A stretch of 64,000 nt of DNA from Paenibacillus sp. OK003 (GTDB taxonomy: Bacteria; Bacillota; Bacilli; Paenibacillales; Paenibacillaceae): NCBI RefSeq assembly GCF_900109515.1, contig NZ_FOBD01000008.1, positions 1-64,000 of the forward strand, in the 5' to 3' direction. The translations under genes were made by a program, and so were the position numbers. Below, in pieces: positions 55,894 to 64,000 of the stretch (the stretch's first letter is position 1; the number at the start of each line of letters is the position of its first letter). The notes beneath the pieces are model-generated. The model ran no database searches. It was not told the origin of the DNA and saw nothing but the letters and a program-made list of their open reading frames with translations.

Positions 55894-56982
55894 TCATTCT
55901 AGTGCTGGCAACCGCACTTCAAATACGGTCCGTACGATATCACTTTGGGCCGAAATGGACCCATCATGCTGCTCCACAATATTTTTGGCGATAAACAGGC
56001 CCAGACCTGTTCCACCTTCCTGCGGTGTCCGCGCACGATCTCCGGTATAGTACATATCGAAAATATGAGGCAGATCATCCGGATGAATATGTCCCCCATA
56101 ATTCATGATCTGAATGATCACCTGTCCTGCATCACGGTGCCCATAGATATCCACATAAAGACCATCTGTACCGTGACGCGCTGCATTAATCAACAGGTTC
56201 TCAAACACACGTGCAAGCACCTCACCATCGCCGGAAATGGTTAACTCAGAATCGATATGCAGTCGGGTGACCAGGCGGTTCTTTTCAAAAACAGGGTACA
56301 GCTCTTCGTTCATCTGCCTTAGCAGTTCACTAAGATCAAGCCTCTTTTTCTCAATCGGCAACATGCCATAGTTCATTCGTGTAATCTCAAACAAATCATC
56401 GATCAGTTTCTCGAGACGCTGAGATTTGGTAAAAGCAATCGCTGTAAAGTGCCTGACCTGCTCCTCCGTCAGCTGATCATCCTTCATCAACAGATCCAGA
56501 TAACCCAATACTGACGTTAGCGGGGTACGCAAATCATGCGCCAGGTTTACAACCAGCTGGTCCTTGCTGCTCTCCGCAAAATCCCCCCGTTCTACCGCTT
56601 CCCTCAGTTTCAGACTCGCGAGATTGATATCCTCGGCAATCGCGCCCAGCTCGTCCTTCGTCGAAATCTGCACACGGTGCTGGAAATCACCACTCGCGAG
56701 TTGCCGGATACCTGTGGAGATATTTTTGAAGTAGGTAACATACGGCTTGGTAAACCAGAAGAAAAACAGGATGGCAAGCGGTATGAACAAGATGAGGAAA
56801 AAGTAAATATCCCCTATACTTCTCATAAAATGACGATATTCCGCTAACTGATCCTCCGCACGCACACCAGTATAATAGTATTGCATCACTTTATATACCC
56901 CAAAGGTAATCGCGCCAGATGCCAGCATGCTTAAACCAAGCAACAGAATCATGGTCGTTCGAAAACTTCTGCGTTTATTCAT
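55894..56982 (-). CDS. sensor histidine kinase (VanS-like)
   Basis: A 362-residue membrane kinase. Two membrane helices (about 8-32 and 58-82) flank a short extracellular loop; HAMP follows (about 85-135). Phosphoacceptor motif LAHDLRTPLTSVLGYLDLL (His about residue 152), N-box ENLLINAARHG, and G-boxes IFDMYYTGDR and GGTGLGLFIAK. It overlaps the response-regulator gene by 8 nt, so they form one unit. The extracellular loop is too short for a separate ligand domain, as in the glycopeptide-sensing VanS and BceS-type kinases. Specific signal unknown. Confidence 0.9.
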   Translation of the reverse strand: MNKRRSFRTTMILLLGLSMLASGAITFGVYKVMQYYYTGVRAEDQLAEYRHFMRSIGDIYFFLILFIPLAILFFFWFTKPYVTYFKNISTGIRQLASGDFQHRVQISTKDELGAIAEDINLASLKLREAVERGDFAESSKDQLVVNLAHDLRTPLTSVLGYLDLLMKDDQLTEEQVRHFTAIAFTKSQRLEKLIDDLFEITRMNYGMLPIEKKRLDLSELLRQMNEELYPVFEKNRLVTRLHIDSELTISGDGEVLARVFENLLINAARHGTDGLYVDIYGHRDAGQVIIQIMNYGGHIHPDDLPHIFDMYYTGDRARTPQEGGTGLGLFIAKNIVEQHDGSISAQSDIVRTVFEVRLPALE

Positions 56983-57670
56983 TGAACGTGTACCCCACAC
57001 CCCAGATCGTTTTGATAAACTTGTTCTTGTTCACATCTTCCCCCAGCTTTTTGCGCAGGGTCCGAATATGAACCATCACGGTATTGCCACTCTCATAATA
57101 AGCCTCTCCCCACACTTGTTCAAAGATGCTCTCCGCACTGAACACCTGTTTGGGATGACTTGCGAGCAGATACAGGATGTCAAACTCCTTCGGTGTTAAC
57201 TCTACTGGCTTGCCGTATAGGGTAACGCTATGTTGATCTGGCGAGATAATGAGCCCGCCTTTCTCCAGAATGGAGCGCTGGACCGGTACAGACTGGCTGA
57301 ATTGAAGGGAACGGCGCAGTTGGGAATTGACCCGGGCGACTAGTTCCATCGGGTTAAATGGTTTTGTCATGTAATCGTCTGCGCCCATCACGAGCCCGGT
57401 GATTTTATCCATATCCGAGGTTTTGGCACTCAGAAAAATGATAGGCAGGTGATACTGCTCCCGAATTTTGCGGGTCACCTCATATCCATCCATACCAGGC
57501 ATCATAATATCCAAAATGGCCAAATCTATTGCTTGTGTCTGAACGGCTTGAACCGCCGCTTTCCCATCGAATGCCTTGATGATGTGATATCCTTCTTTTT
57601 GCAAGTGCAATGCAACCAGATCAGCGATCTCAACTTCATCATCTGCGATCAAAATCGTAATACGCTTCAT
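56975..57670 (-). CDS. OmpR/PhoB-type response regulator (VanR-like)
   Basis: A 231-residue regulator. The receiver (1-115) has ADDEVEIADLV, the phosphorylated Asp in LAILDIMMPGMDG (about residue 54), S/T in LSAKTS and K in MTKPFNP. The winged-helix domain (about 130-230) contains VELTPKEFDILYLLASHPKQ and HIRTLRKKLGED. The ATG at 57670 follows AGGAGT. It presumably controls the VanY/VanZ-like genes; in Enterococcus such regulators drive vanYZ-containing operons. Confidence 0.92.
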   Translation of the reverse strand: MKRITILIADDEVEIADLVALHLQKEGYHIIKAFDGKAAVQAVQTQAIDLAILDIMMPGMDGYEVTRKIREQYHLPIIFLSAKTSDMDKITGLVMGADDYMTKPFNPMELVARVNSQLRRSLQFSQSVPVQRSILEKGGLIISPDQHSVTLYGKPVELTPKEFDILYLLASHPKQVFSAESIFEQVWGEAYYESGNTVMVHIRTLRKKLGEDVNKNKFIKTIWGVGYTFNE

Positions 57671-57753
57671 TGCTTATTCCACTCCTATATGTGATGCTCA
57701 ACAATATAACATATCTGAATCCAACTTATAAATGATTGAAGGGAATCCAATAT

Positions 57754-58704
57754 ATGAAACTGGACCGTTTATTAGCCATTGTTGTGCTGTTAATCAATCG
57801 TAGCCGGGTGCAGGCCAAGGATCTGGCGGATACGTTTGAAGTATCCATCCGCACCATCTACAGGGATATAGACACGCTGGGTCAGGCGGGTATTCCTGTC
57901 GTCACCTATCAGGGTGCAAGCGGTGGTATTGGCCTGGCAGAGGGCTATCGTCTTGACCGAAATGTACTGACCGACAAGGATCTGGCCTCCATCGTCACTG
58001 CGCTGCGCAGTGTCTCCACCTCTCATACGAACGTTGCACGGGATCTTTTGATGGAGAAACTCAGCAGCATCGTGCCTGAAGCCAAAAATGAGGATTTCCA
58101 GGCCAATACCAGCCGCTTCATTGTGGATTATTCGATGTGGACGCATCCCGAAGAGCTGCAAATTAAACTTCAACTCATTGAACAGGGCATGGATCAACTG
58201 CGGCCCATTACATTTACCTATTGTAGTGCAGAAGGTACTCAAACTCATAGAACGACCGATCCACATACTCTTGTGCTCAAAAAGCATTCCTGGTACCTCT
58301 ATGCATTCTGTCAGGAACGCAACGATTTCCGCATGTTCAAGCTGGTCCGTATGCGAGACGTCGTCCTTGCCCAAGGAAGCTTCGAACGCAAGCCGATCAA
58401 CCTGCAGGACAGGCCCTGGCAGCAAGAATGGGCAACTCCGGATAATAAAGTGGCCCTGAGCCTGAGATTCCATGCTCGTATCCGTCACATCGCAGAGGAA
58501 TGGTTTGGCGTAGAGAACGTCGTTTCAGATGGTGAGGGGTATTATATCAGCCAAGTCGCATTTCCAGAGGATAACTGGTTGTATGGATTCATTCTTGGAT
58601 TTGGCGCGGATGTCGAAGTGCTGGAGCCTCTGCATATTCGCGAGGAGATTCATAGAATTGCCGAACAAATTGTACAAAATTATAAAGCCCCACCCCTAAC
58701 CTGA
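57754..58704 (+). CDS. YafY-type transcriptional regulator (HTH_11 plus WYL domain)
   Basis: A 316-residue regulator. The N-terminal HTH (1-60) reads KLDRLLAIVVLLINRSRVQA and FEVSIRTIYRDIDTLGQAG; the WYL domain (about 135-215) has TDPHTLVLKKHSWYLYAFCQ, and a WCX C-terminal domain ends with VEVLEPLHIREEI. WYL domains sense ligands or nucleic acids. The next gene, 69 nt downstream on the same strand, encodes a GyrI-like ligand-binding protein; such pairs are frequent. Start ATG at 57754 rather than the upstream TTG, because homologous residues begin there. Confidence 0.88.
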   Translation: MKLDRLLAIVVLLINRSRVQAKDLADTFEVSIRTIYRDIDTLGQAGIPVVTYQGASGGIGLAEGYRLDRNVLTDKDLASIVTALRSVSTSHTNVARDLLMEKLSSIVPEAKNEDFQANTSRFIVDYSMWTHPEELQIKLQLIEQGMDQLRPITFTYCSAEGTQTHRTTDPHTLVLKKHSWYLYAFCQERNDFRMFKLVRMRDVVLAQGSFERKPINLQDRPWQQEWATPDNKVALSLRFHARIRHIAEEWFGVENVVSDGEGYYISQVAFPEDNWLYGFILGFGADVEVLEPLHIREEIHRIAEQIVQNYKAPPLT

Positions 58705-58773
58705 CAGACAGGTGTCCAGTTCCTCCCGTTATACTTCTACTATATTCAAGCTGTACATAACGAGGAGGAATTG

Positions 58774-59595
58774 ATGATGAACGTCACTGTATGCCAGAGC
58801 TGCGGAATGCCACTTACTACCCCTGCCCAATTCGGCACAGAAGCGGATGGTACTACAACCCGCGAATACTGTATCTATTGTTATAAAGAAGGCCAGTTCG
58901 AGCAGCCCGATATTACACTGGAGGGCATGATTGAAATGTGCACTGCCATTCTGAACCAGGAAGGTATGGACGAGGAATCAGCAAGGGCGATGCTGCGCAA
59001 CCAGCTTCCTTATTTGAAAAGATGGAATGCATCTGGCTCAGAACAGAACGTGACATTTGGGGCAGAACTTTCGGATGAGTCCATTGAATTTAATCAAGGA
59101 ACTCGCGACAATCGGCTTTCCACAGAGCCCATTCGGTACGTCACACTGCCAGGAAAGCGCCTTGCAGGTGTGTCCGCGAGAACAACCAATGCCATGGAGA
59201 TGAGTGGCAAAGGCTGTATTCAGGGACTCTGGAACAGCTACTTCGCCTCAGATCATCAGCCTGCCCCTGAAGCCGCCCGCTATGGCTGTTACGCTGATTA
59301 TACGGATGGCATCAATGGAGAATACACCATACTGGTGGGGCATGAGGTGGGGCCGGATGAAGCGTTGCCTGAGGGAGTGAGTTCCGTTGAGCTGCCACCT
59401 GCAACATATGCGGTGTTTACCTCCAGAAAGGGCCCCATGGGCGAGGTCGTGAGTGAAGCATGGGGTGCGGTGTGGGCCTGGAGCAATCAGGGGGAACGCA
59501 CGTTTACCGGAGATTTCGAATTGTATGATGAACGAAGCCTCGATCCTGAGAACGTACAAGTGGACTTGTATATCGCTGTTCGCCAAGAAAAATAA
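58774..59595 (+). CDS. zinc-ribbon protein with GyrI-like small-molecule-binding domain
   Basis: A 273-residue soluble protein. The N-terminal zinc ribbon (CQSCGMPL ... EYCIYCYKEG, residues 7-45) is of the putative zinc-ribbon PF12674 type, followed by a helical part (MIEMCTAILNQEG). The C-terminal GyrI/AraC-effector-like domain (about 120-272) has RYVTLPGKRLAGVSARTT, GCYADYTDGINGEYTILVGH and LPPATYAVFTSRKGPMGEVV. No DNA-binding domain, so it may sequester or sense a compound. ATG at 58774 or 58777, behind GAGGAGG. Own terminator downstream. Confidence 0.82.
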   Translation: MMNVTVCQSCGMPLTTPAQFGTEADGTTTREYCIYCYKEGQFEQPDITLEGMIEMCTAILNQEGMDEESARAMLRNQLPYLKRWNASGSEQNVTFGAELSDESIEFNQGTRDNRLSTEPIRYVTLPGKRLAGVSARTTNAMEMSGKGCIQGLWNSYFASDHQPAPEAARYGCYADYTDGINGEYTILVGHEVGPDEALPEGVSSVELPPATYAVFTSRKGPMGEVVSEAWGAVWAWSNQGERTFTGDFELYDERSLDPENVQVDLYIAVRQEK

Positions 59596-59697
59596 GAAAA
59601 AAGTGATTATGGTCATTTCTTAATTCCCATTGGAGCGTTTCGATTTATATCTCAGCAATGGAATACCACTCGCGGGATTTATGCACAATGCTGTTAG

Positions 59698-59725
59698 GCT
59701 GTCAGGTTTTCCTGGCGGCTTTTTG
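59698..59725 (+). terminator. terminator after the zinc-ribbon gene
   Basis: GCTGTCAGG (59698-59706), TTTT loop, CCTGGCGGC (59711-59719) pair fully if G-U pairs are allowed, followed by TTTTTGG. Confidence 0.7.
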
Positions 59726-60140
59726 GCGTTCCCCCCTTTGTCTGTCCGTCTAAAATTGCCCTAATATGCACCCGACAACCGACCATGGTACCAAGTTAGC
59801 TAGCTTGTGTCGTACCTATACAACCAGACAATATGTCTTAATTTCGACACAATTGGTATTCTCAAAACTGGGTCTATTCACTTAACAACCGCTTCTATCC
59901 TCCCATACGAAACCTCACATATGCGGTCCTTTCCTCCTGAATTTACTTAAAAACGTTTACATCTCCTGAATACGGGGTAAAATCACTACAATCCAATTGG
60001 AATTACACCTTAAAGTTGCCTGTTTCGTCTAACAAGTCACATATACCTATTTGCGTAATAGAGACGATAATCCGTCGGAATACATAACCTATTCATAATC
60101 ACATATGCATATTCGAAAATGCATTAAAGGAGGAACCAAG
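59726..60140. other. intergenic region with no gene seen
   Basis: AT-rich stretch upstream of the small gene at 60141. Reading frames are short and lack ribosome binding sites until AAAGGAGG at 60126-60133. A near-match to the CcpA consensus on the minus strand (TGTAAACGTTTTTA, near 59946-59959, one mismatch) has no gene in a fitting position. Confidence 0.5.
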
Positions 60141-60308
60141 ATGATCCGCATGCCTATTCAGCAAATGATCCCGTACCACCACCAATATCCGCGCAACACG
60201 GCGACCACTGCTCCCAAAAAGGAGAATGAGAACACTCAAGGTCTATCCTTTCATGAAATTTTGCAACAAAAAATGGCTAAAAAGAATGCTGCCCCTTCTA
60301 TGAGATAA
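60141..60308 (+). CDS. small protein of unknown function
   Basis: A 55-residue basic protein (MIRMPIQQMIPYHHQYPRNT ...) with a Pro/His-rich first half and a helix-like second half (GLSFHEILQQKMAKK). The ATG at 60141 has a near-perfect AAAGGAGG 7 nt upstream, which argues for real translation. I recognise no family. Confidence 0.55.
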   Translation: MIRMPIQQMIPYHHQYPRNTATTAPKKENENTQGLSFHEILQQKMAKKNAAPSMR

Positions 60309-60349
60309 ATGAATTGACGAGCGAATTGAGAATCGCTTACGTGATTTGC

Positions 60350-60393
60350 ACCGTTCCTCTGCGAAGTTGTGGATGAACGGTTATTCGCGTTTT
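60350..60393 (+). terminator. possible terminator hairpin
   Basis: ACCGTTC (60351-60357) and GAACGGT (60376-60382) form a 7-bp stem followed by TATTCGCGTTTT. The T tail is interrupted, so this is uncertain. Confidence 0.35.
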
Positions 60394-60512
60394 CACGATA
60401 AATGTTGCTACCTCAATTATTTTAAATATGTACAGTCTATTGTCACAATCTCTATAATGGGTTAAATATCTGCGGCACTTATATGAGACATAATCCATTT
60501 CAGGGGGAAAGT

Positions 60513-61205
60513 ATGATGATGACCATTGGCTGTTTTCACGCTCACTATTCCAATATTGCACTGATTGAAGAAGCACTCACTCTTTATGAGGTTGAACTTG
60601 TACATTATGTCGATCCGGGTCTGGATCGCCTCAAACATGATGCGAATTTTACCGAGGCAGTTACGCATGAGAAAGTATCACAGACGCTGCAATGGATCGC
60701 ACACTGTCATGCAGACGCCATCCTCGTCACCTGTACCCTGTTTGCAGCCGTACTTGAGCAGGAGGCACAACATGTTCCCGTACTCGTGGTTGGAATTGAT
60801 GATCCATTACTTCAGGAAATGCAGCAGAATCCTGGTGAGTACATTCTAGCGTTCACCAACCCCGCAACGATTGAAGGAACGATGGCGCGGGTGAATCAGG
60901 CTTTGCAGCAAGATAATAAGAATGAGCAGCGACACGAGGCCGTGACCGTAAAGACTGATTCAGTACTGATCCCGGGCACATTCGAATTAATTATGCGAGG
61001 CAATAAGGAAGGTTATCTTGCAGCCGTGAGCACCGGATTACAGCAACTTGCTGAGCAGTATCCGGATAGCACGGTTGTAGCCGCTCAACTGTCCATGGCT
61101 CCCGCATCAGCACGGGTCACATCAGATACAGGCATGGCGATCTATAGCCCGCTGGCATCGCTTGCGGCATATTTGGAGAAGAAGTTGAGCTTGAAGCGGT
61201 GTTGA
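60513..61205 (+). CDS. Asp/Glu racemase-superfamily-like protein
   Basis: A 230-residue soluble protein. TIGCFHAHYSNIALIEEALT, the first-half cysteine motif AILVTCTLFAAV (about residue 75) and the late AQLSMAPA motif fit the aspartate/glutamate/hydantoin racemase fold. The second-half position that usually holds a catalytic Cys has Leu (AAQLSMA), so if it is an enzyme it is not a standard two-base racemase; maleate isomerase or decarboxylase-like chemistry, or a non-enzymatic role, is possible. The ATG at 60513 follows AGGGGGAAA. Downstream is a terminator-like hairpin (61232-61254). Confidence 0.7.
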   Translation: MMMTIGCFHAHYSNIALIEEALTLYEVELVHYVDPGLDRLKHDANFTEAVTHEKVSQTLQWIAHCHADAILVTCTLFAAVLEQEAQHVPVLVVGIDDPLLQEMQQNPGEYILAFTNPATIEGTMARVNQALQQDNKNEQRHEAVTVKTDSVLIPGTFELIMRGNKEGYLAAVSTGLQQLAEQYPDSTVVAAQLSMAPASARVTSDTGMAIYSPLASLAAYLEKKLSLKRC

Positions 61206-61229
61206 GTGTTGAACTCATGAAGCAAAATA

Positions 61230-61254
61230 AAAAGACTCTCGAATGAGAGACTTT
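61230..61254 (+). terminator. terminator-like hairpin after the racemase-like gene
   Basis: AAAGACTCTC-GAAT-GAGAGACTTT, nine of ten pairs. It ends just upstream of the toxin promoter's -10 box, isolating that transcript. Confidence 0.55.
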
Positions 61255-61258
61255 CGAA

Positions 61259-61320
61259 TGGTATAATTATTTTGTACAGCCAATTTGTGGTGGGAAATAG
61301 GTTGCCTCCGGTGGGAGGTG
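61259..61320 (+). promoter_or_regulatory. toxin gene promoter and SD-sequestering 5' hairpin
   Basis: TGGTATAAT (61259-61267) is an extended -10 promoter; the -35 region is poor. RNA would start near 61274. In the leader, CCTCC (61305-61309) pairs with GGAGG (61314-61318) across a GGTG loop. That GGAGG is the core of the ribosome binding site GGAGGTGAT for the 27-codon ORF, so the site is hidden in a hairpin, as is common in type I toxin mRNAs. Confidence 0.6.
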
Positions 61321-61325
61321 ATCCT

Positions 61326-61409
61326 ATGAACTTCTCTTTCAACGACGTAATCGTGTTCGCAATGTTAATTATTGCGCTCCTGACATACATCGACCGAAAA
61401 AAGAAGTGA
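61326..61409 (+). CDS. candidate type I toxin, 27-residue membrane peptide (holin-like toxin type)
   Basis: ATG at 61326, 7 nt after the strong site GGAGGTGA, encodes 27 residues: MNFSFNDVIVFAMLIIALLT followed by YIDRKKK. A single hydrophobic helix (about residues 8-22) ends in a conserved-looking L-TYID and a basic KKK tail, the plan of the small putative holin-like toxins of Firmicutes. The stop codon lies in the stem of a hairpin (61403-61443) shared with a convergent antisense RNA. Toxicity is inferred from architecture only. Confidence 0.65.
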   Translation: MNFSFNDVIVFAMLIIALLTYIDRKKK

Positions 61410-61533
61410 CCCGCCACAGGTTGACGGCCTGACGGGTCACTTCGTCTGAATTATGCTGCACTTGGAGGAATACCTACCGCAAATGCTGTGCAGGAGTAGC
61501 CATTGGCCTGGCTACTCTTATTTGTCTTTACTT
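61396..61533 (-). ncRNA. candidate antisense RNA antitoxin
   Basis: Minus-strand promoter: -35 TTGATT (61568-61563), 17-nt spacer, -10 TAAAAT (61545-61540), giving a start near 61533. The RNA would run leftwards for about 138 nt to a strong terminator: GAAGTGACCCG (61443-61433 region) pairing over 11 bp with CGGGTCACTTC, followed on the minus strand by TTTTTTC (61402-61396). It is complementary to the 3' end of the toxin mRNA, the layout of txpA/RatA-type pairs. Confidence 0.55.
61493..61530 (+). terminator. terminator of the toxin mRNA
   Basis: GAGTAGCC (61494-61501) and GGCTACTC (61510-61517) form a perfect 8-bp stem with an 8-nt loop, followed by TTATTTGTCTTT. The same hairpin would form in the 5' part of the antisense RNA. 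Confidence 0.65.
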
Positions 61534-61640
61534 ATATTCATTTTATTAAACATCTGGCAGACAATCAACCTATAACTGATAAAATATGTTGTGTCGTTAT
61601 CCTTGTCCTTCAAAGTTAAGTGTGCGCACCACATACCAAG

Positions 61641-61686
61641 TAAGAGGCCGCTCTTCTCCGCAATCACGGAGAGGAACGGCCTCTTA
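61641..61686 (-). terminator. terminator hairpin downstream of thiC
   Basis: TAAGAGGCCG (61641-61650) and CGGCCTCTTA (61677-61686) pair perfectly, with inner CTCTTCTCCG/CGGAGAGG pairing. It begins 37 nt after the thiC stop codon. The T tail (TTACTTGG) is short. Confidence 0.65.
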
Positions 61687-61722
61687 CTATATCAGGCTGC
61701 CCAGATTACGCTGTAACGGCGC

Positions 61723-63819
<2,097 letters not shown>

Positions 63820-63885
63820 TCAGGCTCCATAACGGAGTCCATCCACAGGTCACATTATATGGTGTTCGTGGTCGTATCGCCGATT

Positions 63886-63980
63886 ACTTCCCTACGCTGG
63901 TATGATCCAGATCAGGTGCAAAGGGTCCGGAATCTCATGCGATTCCGTCTCAGTCCGGACAATTCGGACTCCCCCAGTAA
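63886..63980 (-). promoter_or_regulatory. TPP riboswitch (THI element) of thiC
   Basis: The minus strand carries the full aptamer: CTGGGGGAGTCC (P2/P1 side), GGACTGAGA, a variable P3a hairpin (CGGAATC ... GATTCCG), GACCCTTTGCACCTGATCTG and GATCATACCAGCGTAGGGAA. TPP binding should turn off thiC through the terminator at 63762-63792. Its promoter lies beyond or at the right edge. Confidence 0.97.
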
Positions 63981-64000
63981 CGTTAACAAGTTGCAGCATC

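Noticed and set aside
59946..59959. cre-like sequence on the minus strand
   Set aside because: One mismatch to consensus and no gene in a position to be regulated.

Overview
The window looks like chromosome of a spore-forming, low-to-mid GC Firmicute, most likely Paenibacillus. The reasons are two GerA-type spore germinant receptor loci, Firmicute riboswitch and T-box leaders, strong GGAGG ribosome binding sites, copper-amine-oxidase-like stalk domains on secreted proteins, and a YesMN-type two-component system beside a sugar ABC transporter. The first 300 bases are the 5' end of a 16S rRNA gene on the minus strand, so an rRNA operon runs off the left edge.

Layout. 1-6.5 kb: rRNA promoter and leader, two frame-broken small genes, and purine genes (a guanine-riboswitch-controlled NCS2 permease and guaA). 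6.5-14.9 kb: a MoxR/DUF58/transglutaminase operon, a polysaccharide deacetylase, a DedA protein and an MFS exporter with a repeated operator. 15-20.3 kb: germinant receptor operon 1 (A, C, small D-like, B, B). 20.3-28.8 kb: peroxiredoxin, a three-gene ABC exporter, an LCP protein, hemL, and a divergent MocR regulator/EamA transporter pair. 28.8-30.5 kb: a tryptophan T-box (UGG specifier), a structured repeat, a small ORF with tandem Trp codons, and a TrpRS carrying a four-cysteine Fe-S-type motif. 30.5-34.3 kb: germinant receptor operon 2 (B, A, C). 34.3-35.4 kb: a sensory-rhodopsin-transducer-family protein and a 250-bp-period tandem repeat. 35.4-43.4 kb: SGNH esterase, two permeases, binding protein, AraC-type response regulator and histidine kinase, resembling the yesMNOPQ/rhgT pectin (rhamnogalacturonan) system and carrying a consensus cre site. 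43.6-51.1 kb: a membrane protein, a GDSL hydrolase, IMPase, UvsE, Ddl and an amidase-like protein. 51.4-54.2 kb: aconitase. 54.3-57.7 kb: a VanR/VanS/VanY/VanZ-like set without vanHAX. 57.7-61.2 kb: a WYL regulator, a zinc-ribbon/GyrI-like protein, a small protein and an Asp/Glu-racemase-like protein. 61.2-61.6 kb: a previously unlabelled candidate type I toxin-antitoxin locus. 61.7-64 kb: thiC with a complete TPP riboswitch.

The most interesting items are the candidate type I toxin/antisense RNA pair at 61.26-61.57 kb, the layered tryptophan control of an Fe-S-type TrpRS, a dispersed terminal-inverted-repeat element found twice in the same orientation relative to a downstream gene, and the large GC-rich tandem repeat. 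Everything was read by eye; family assignments rest on recognised motifs and no database search was run.
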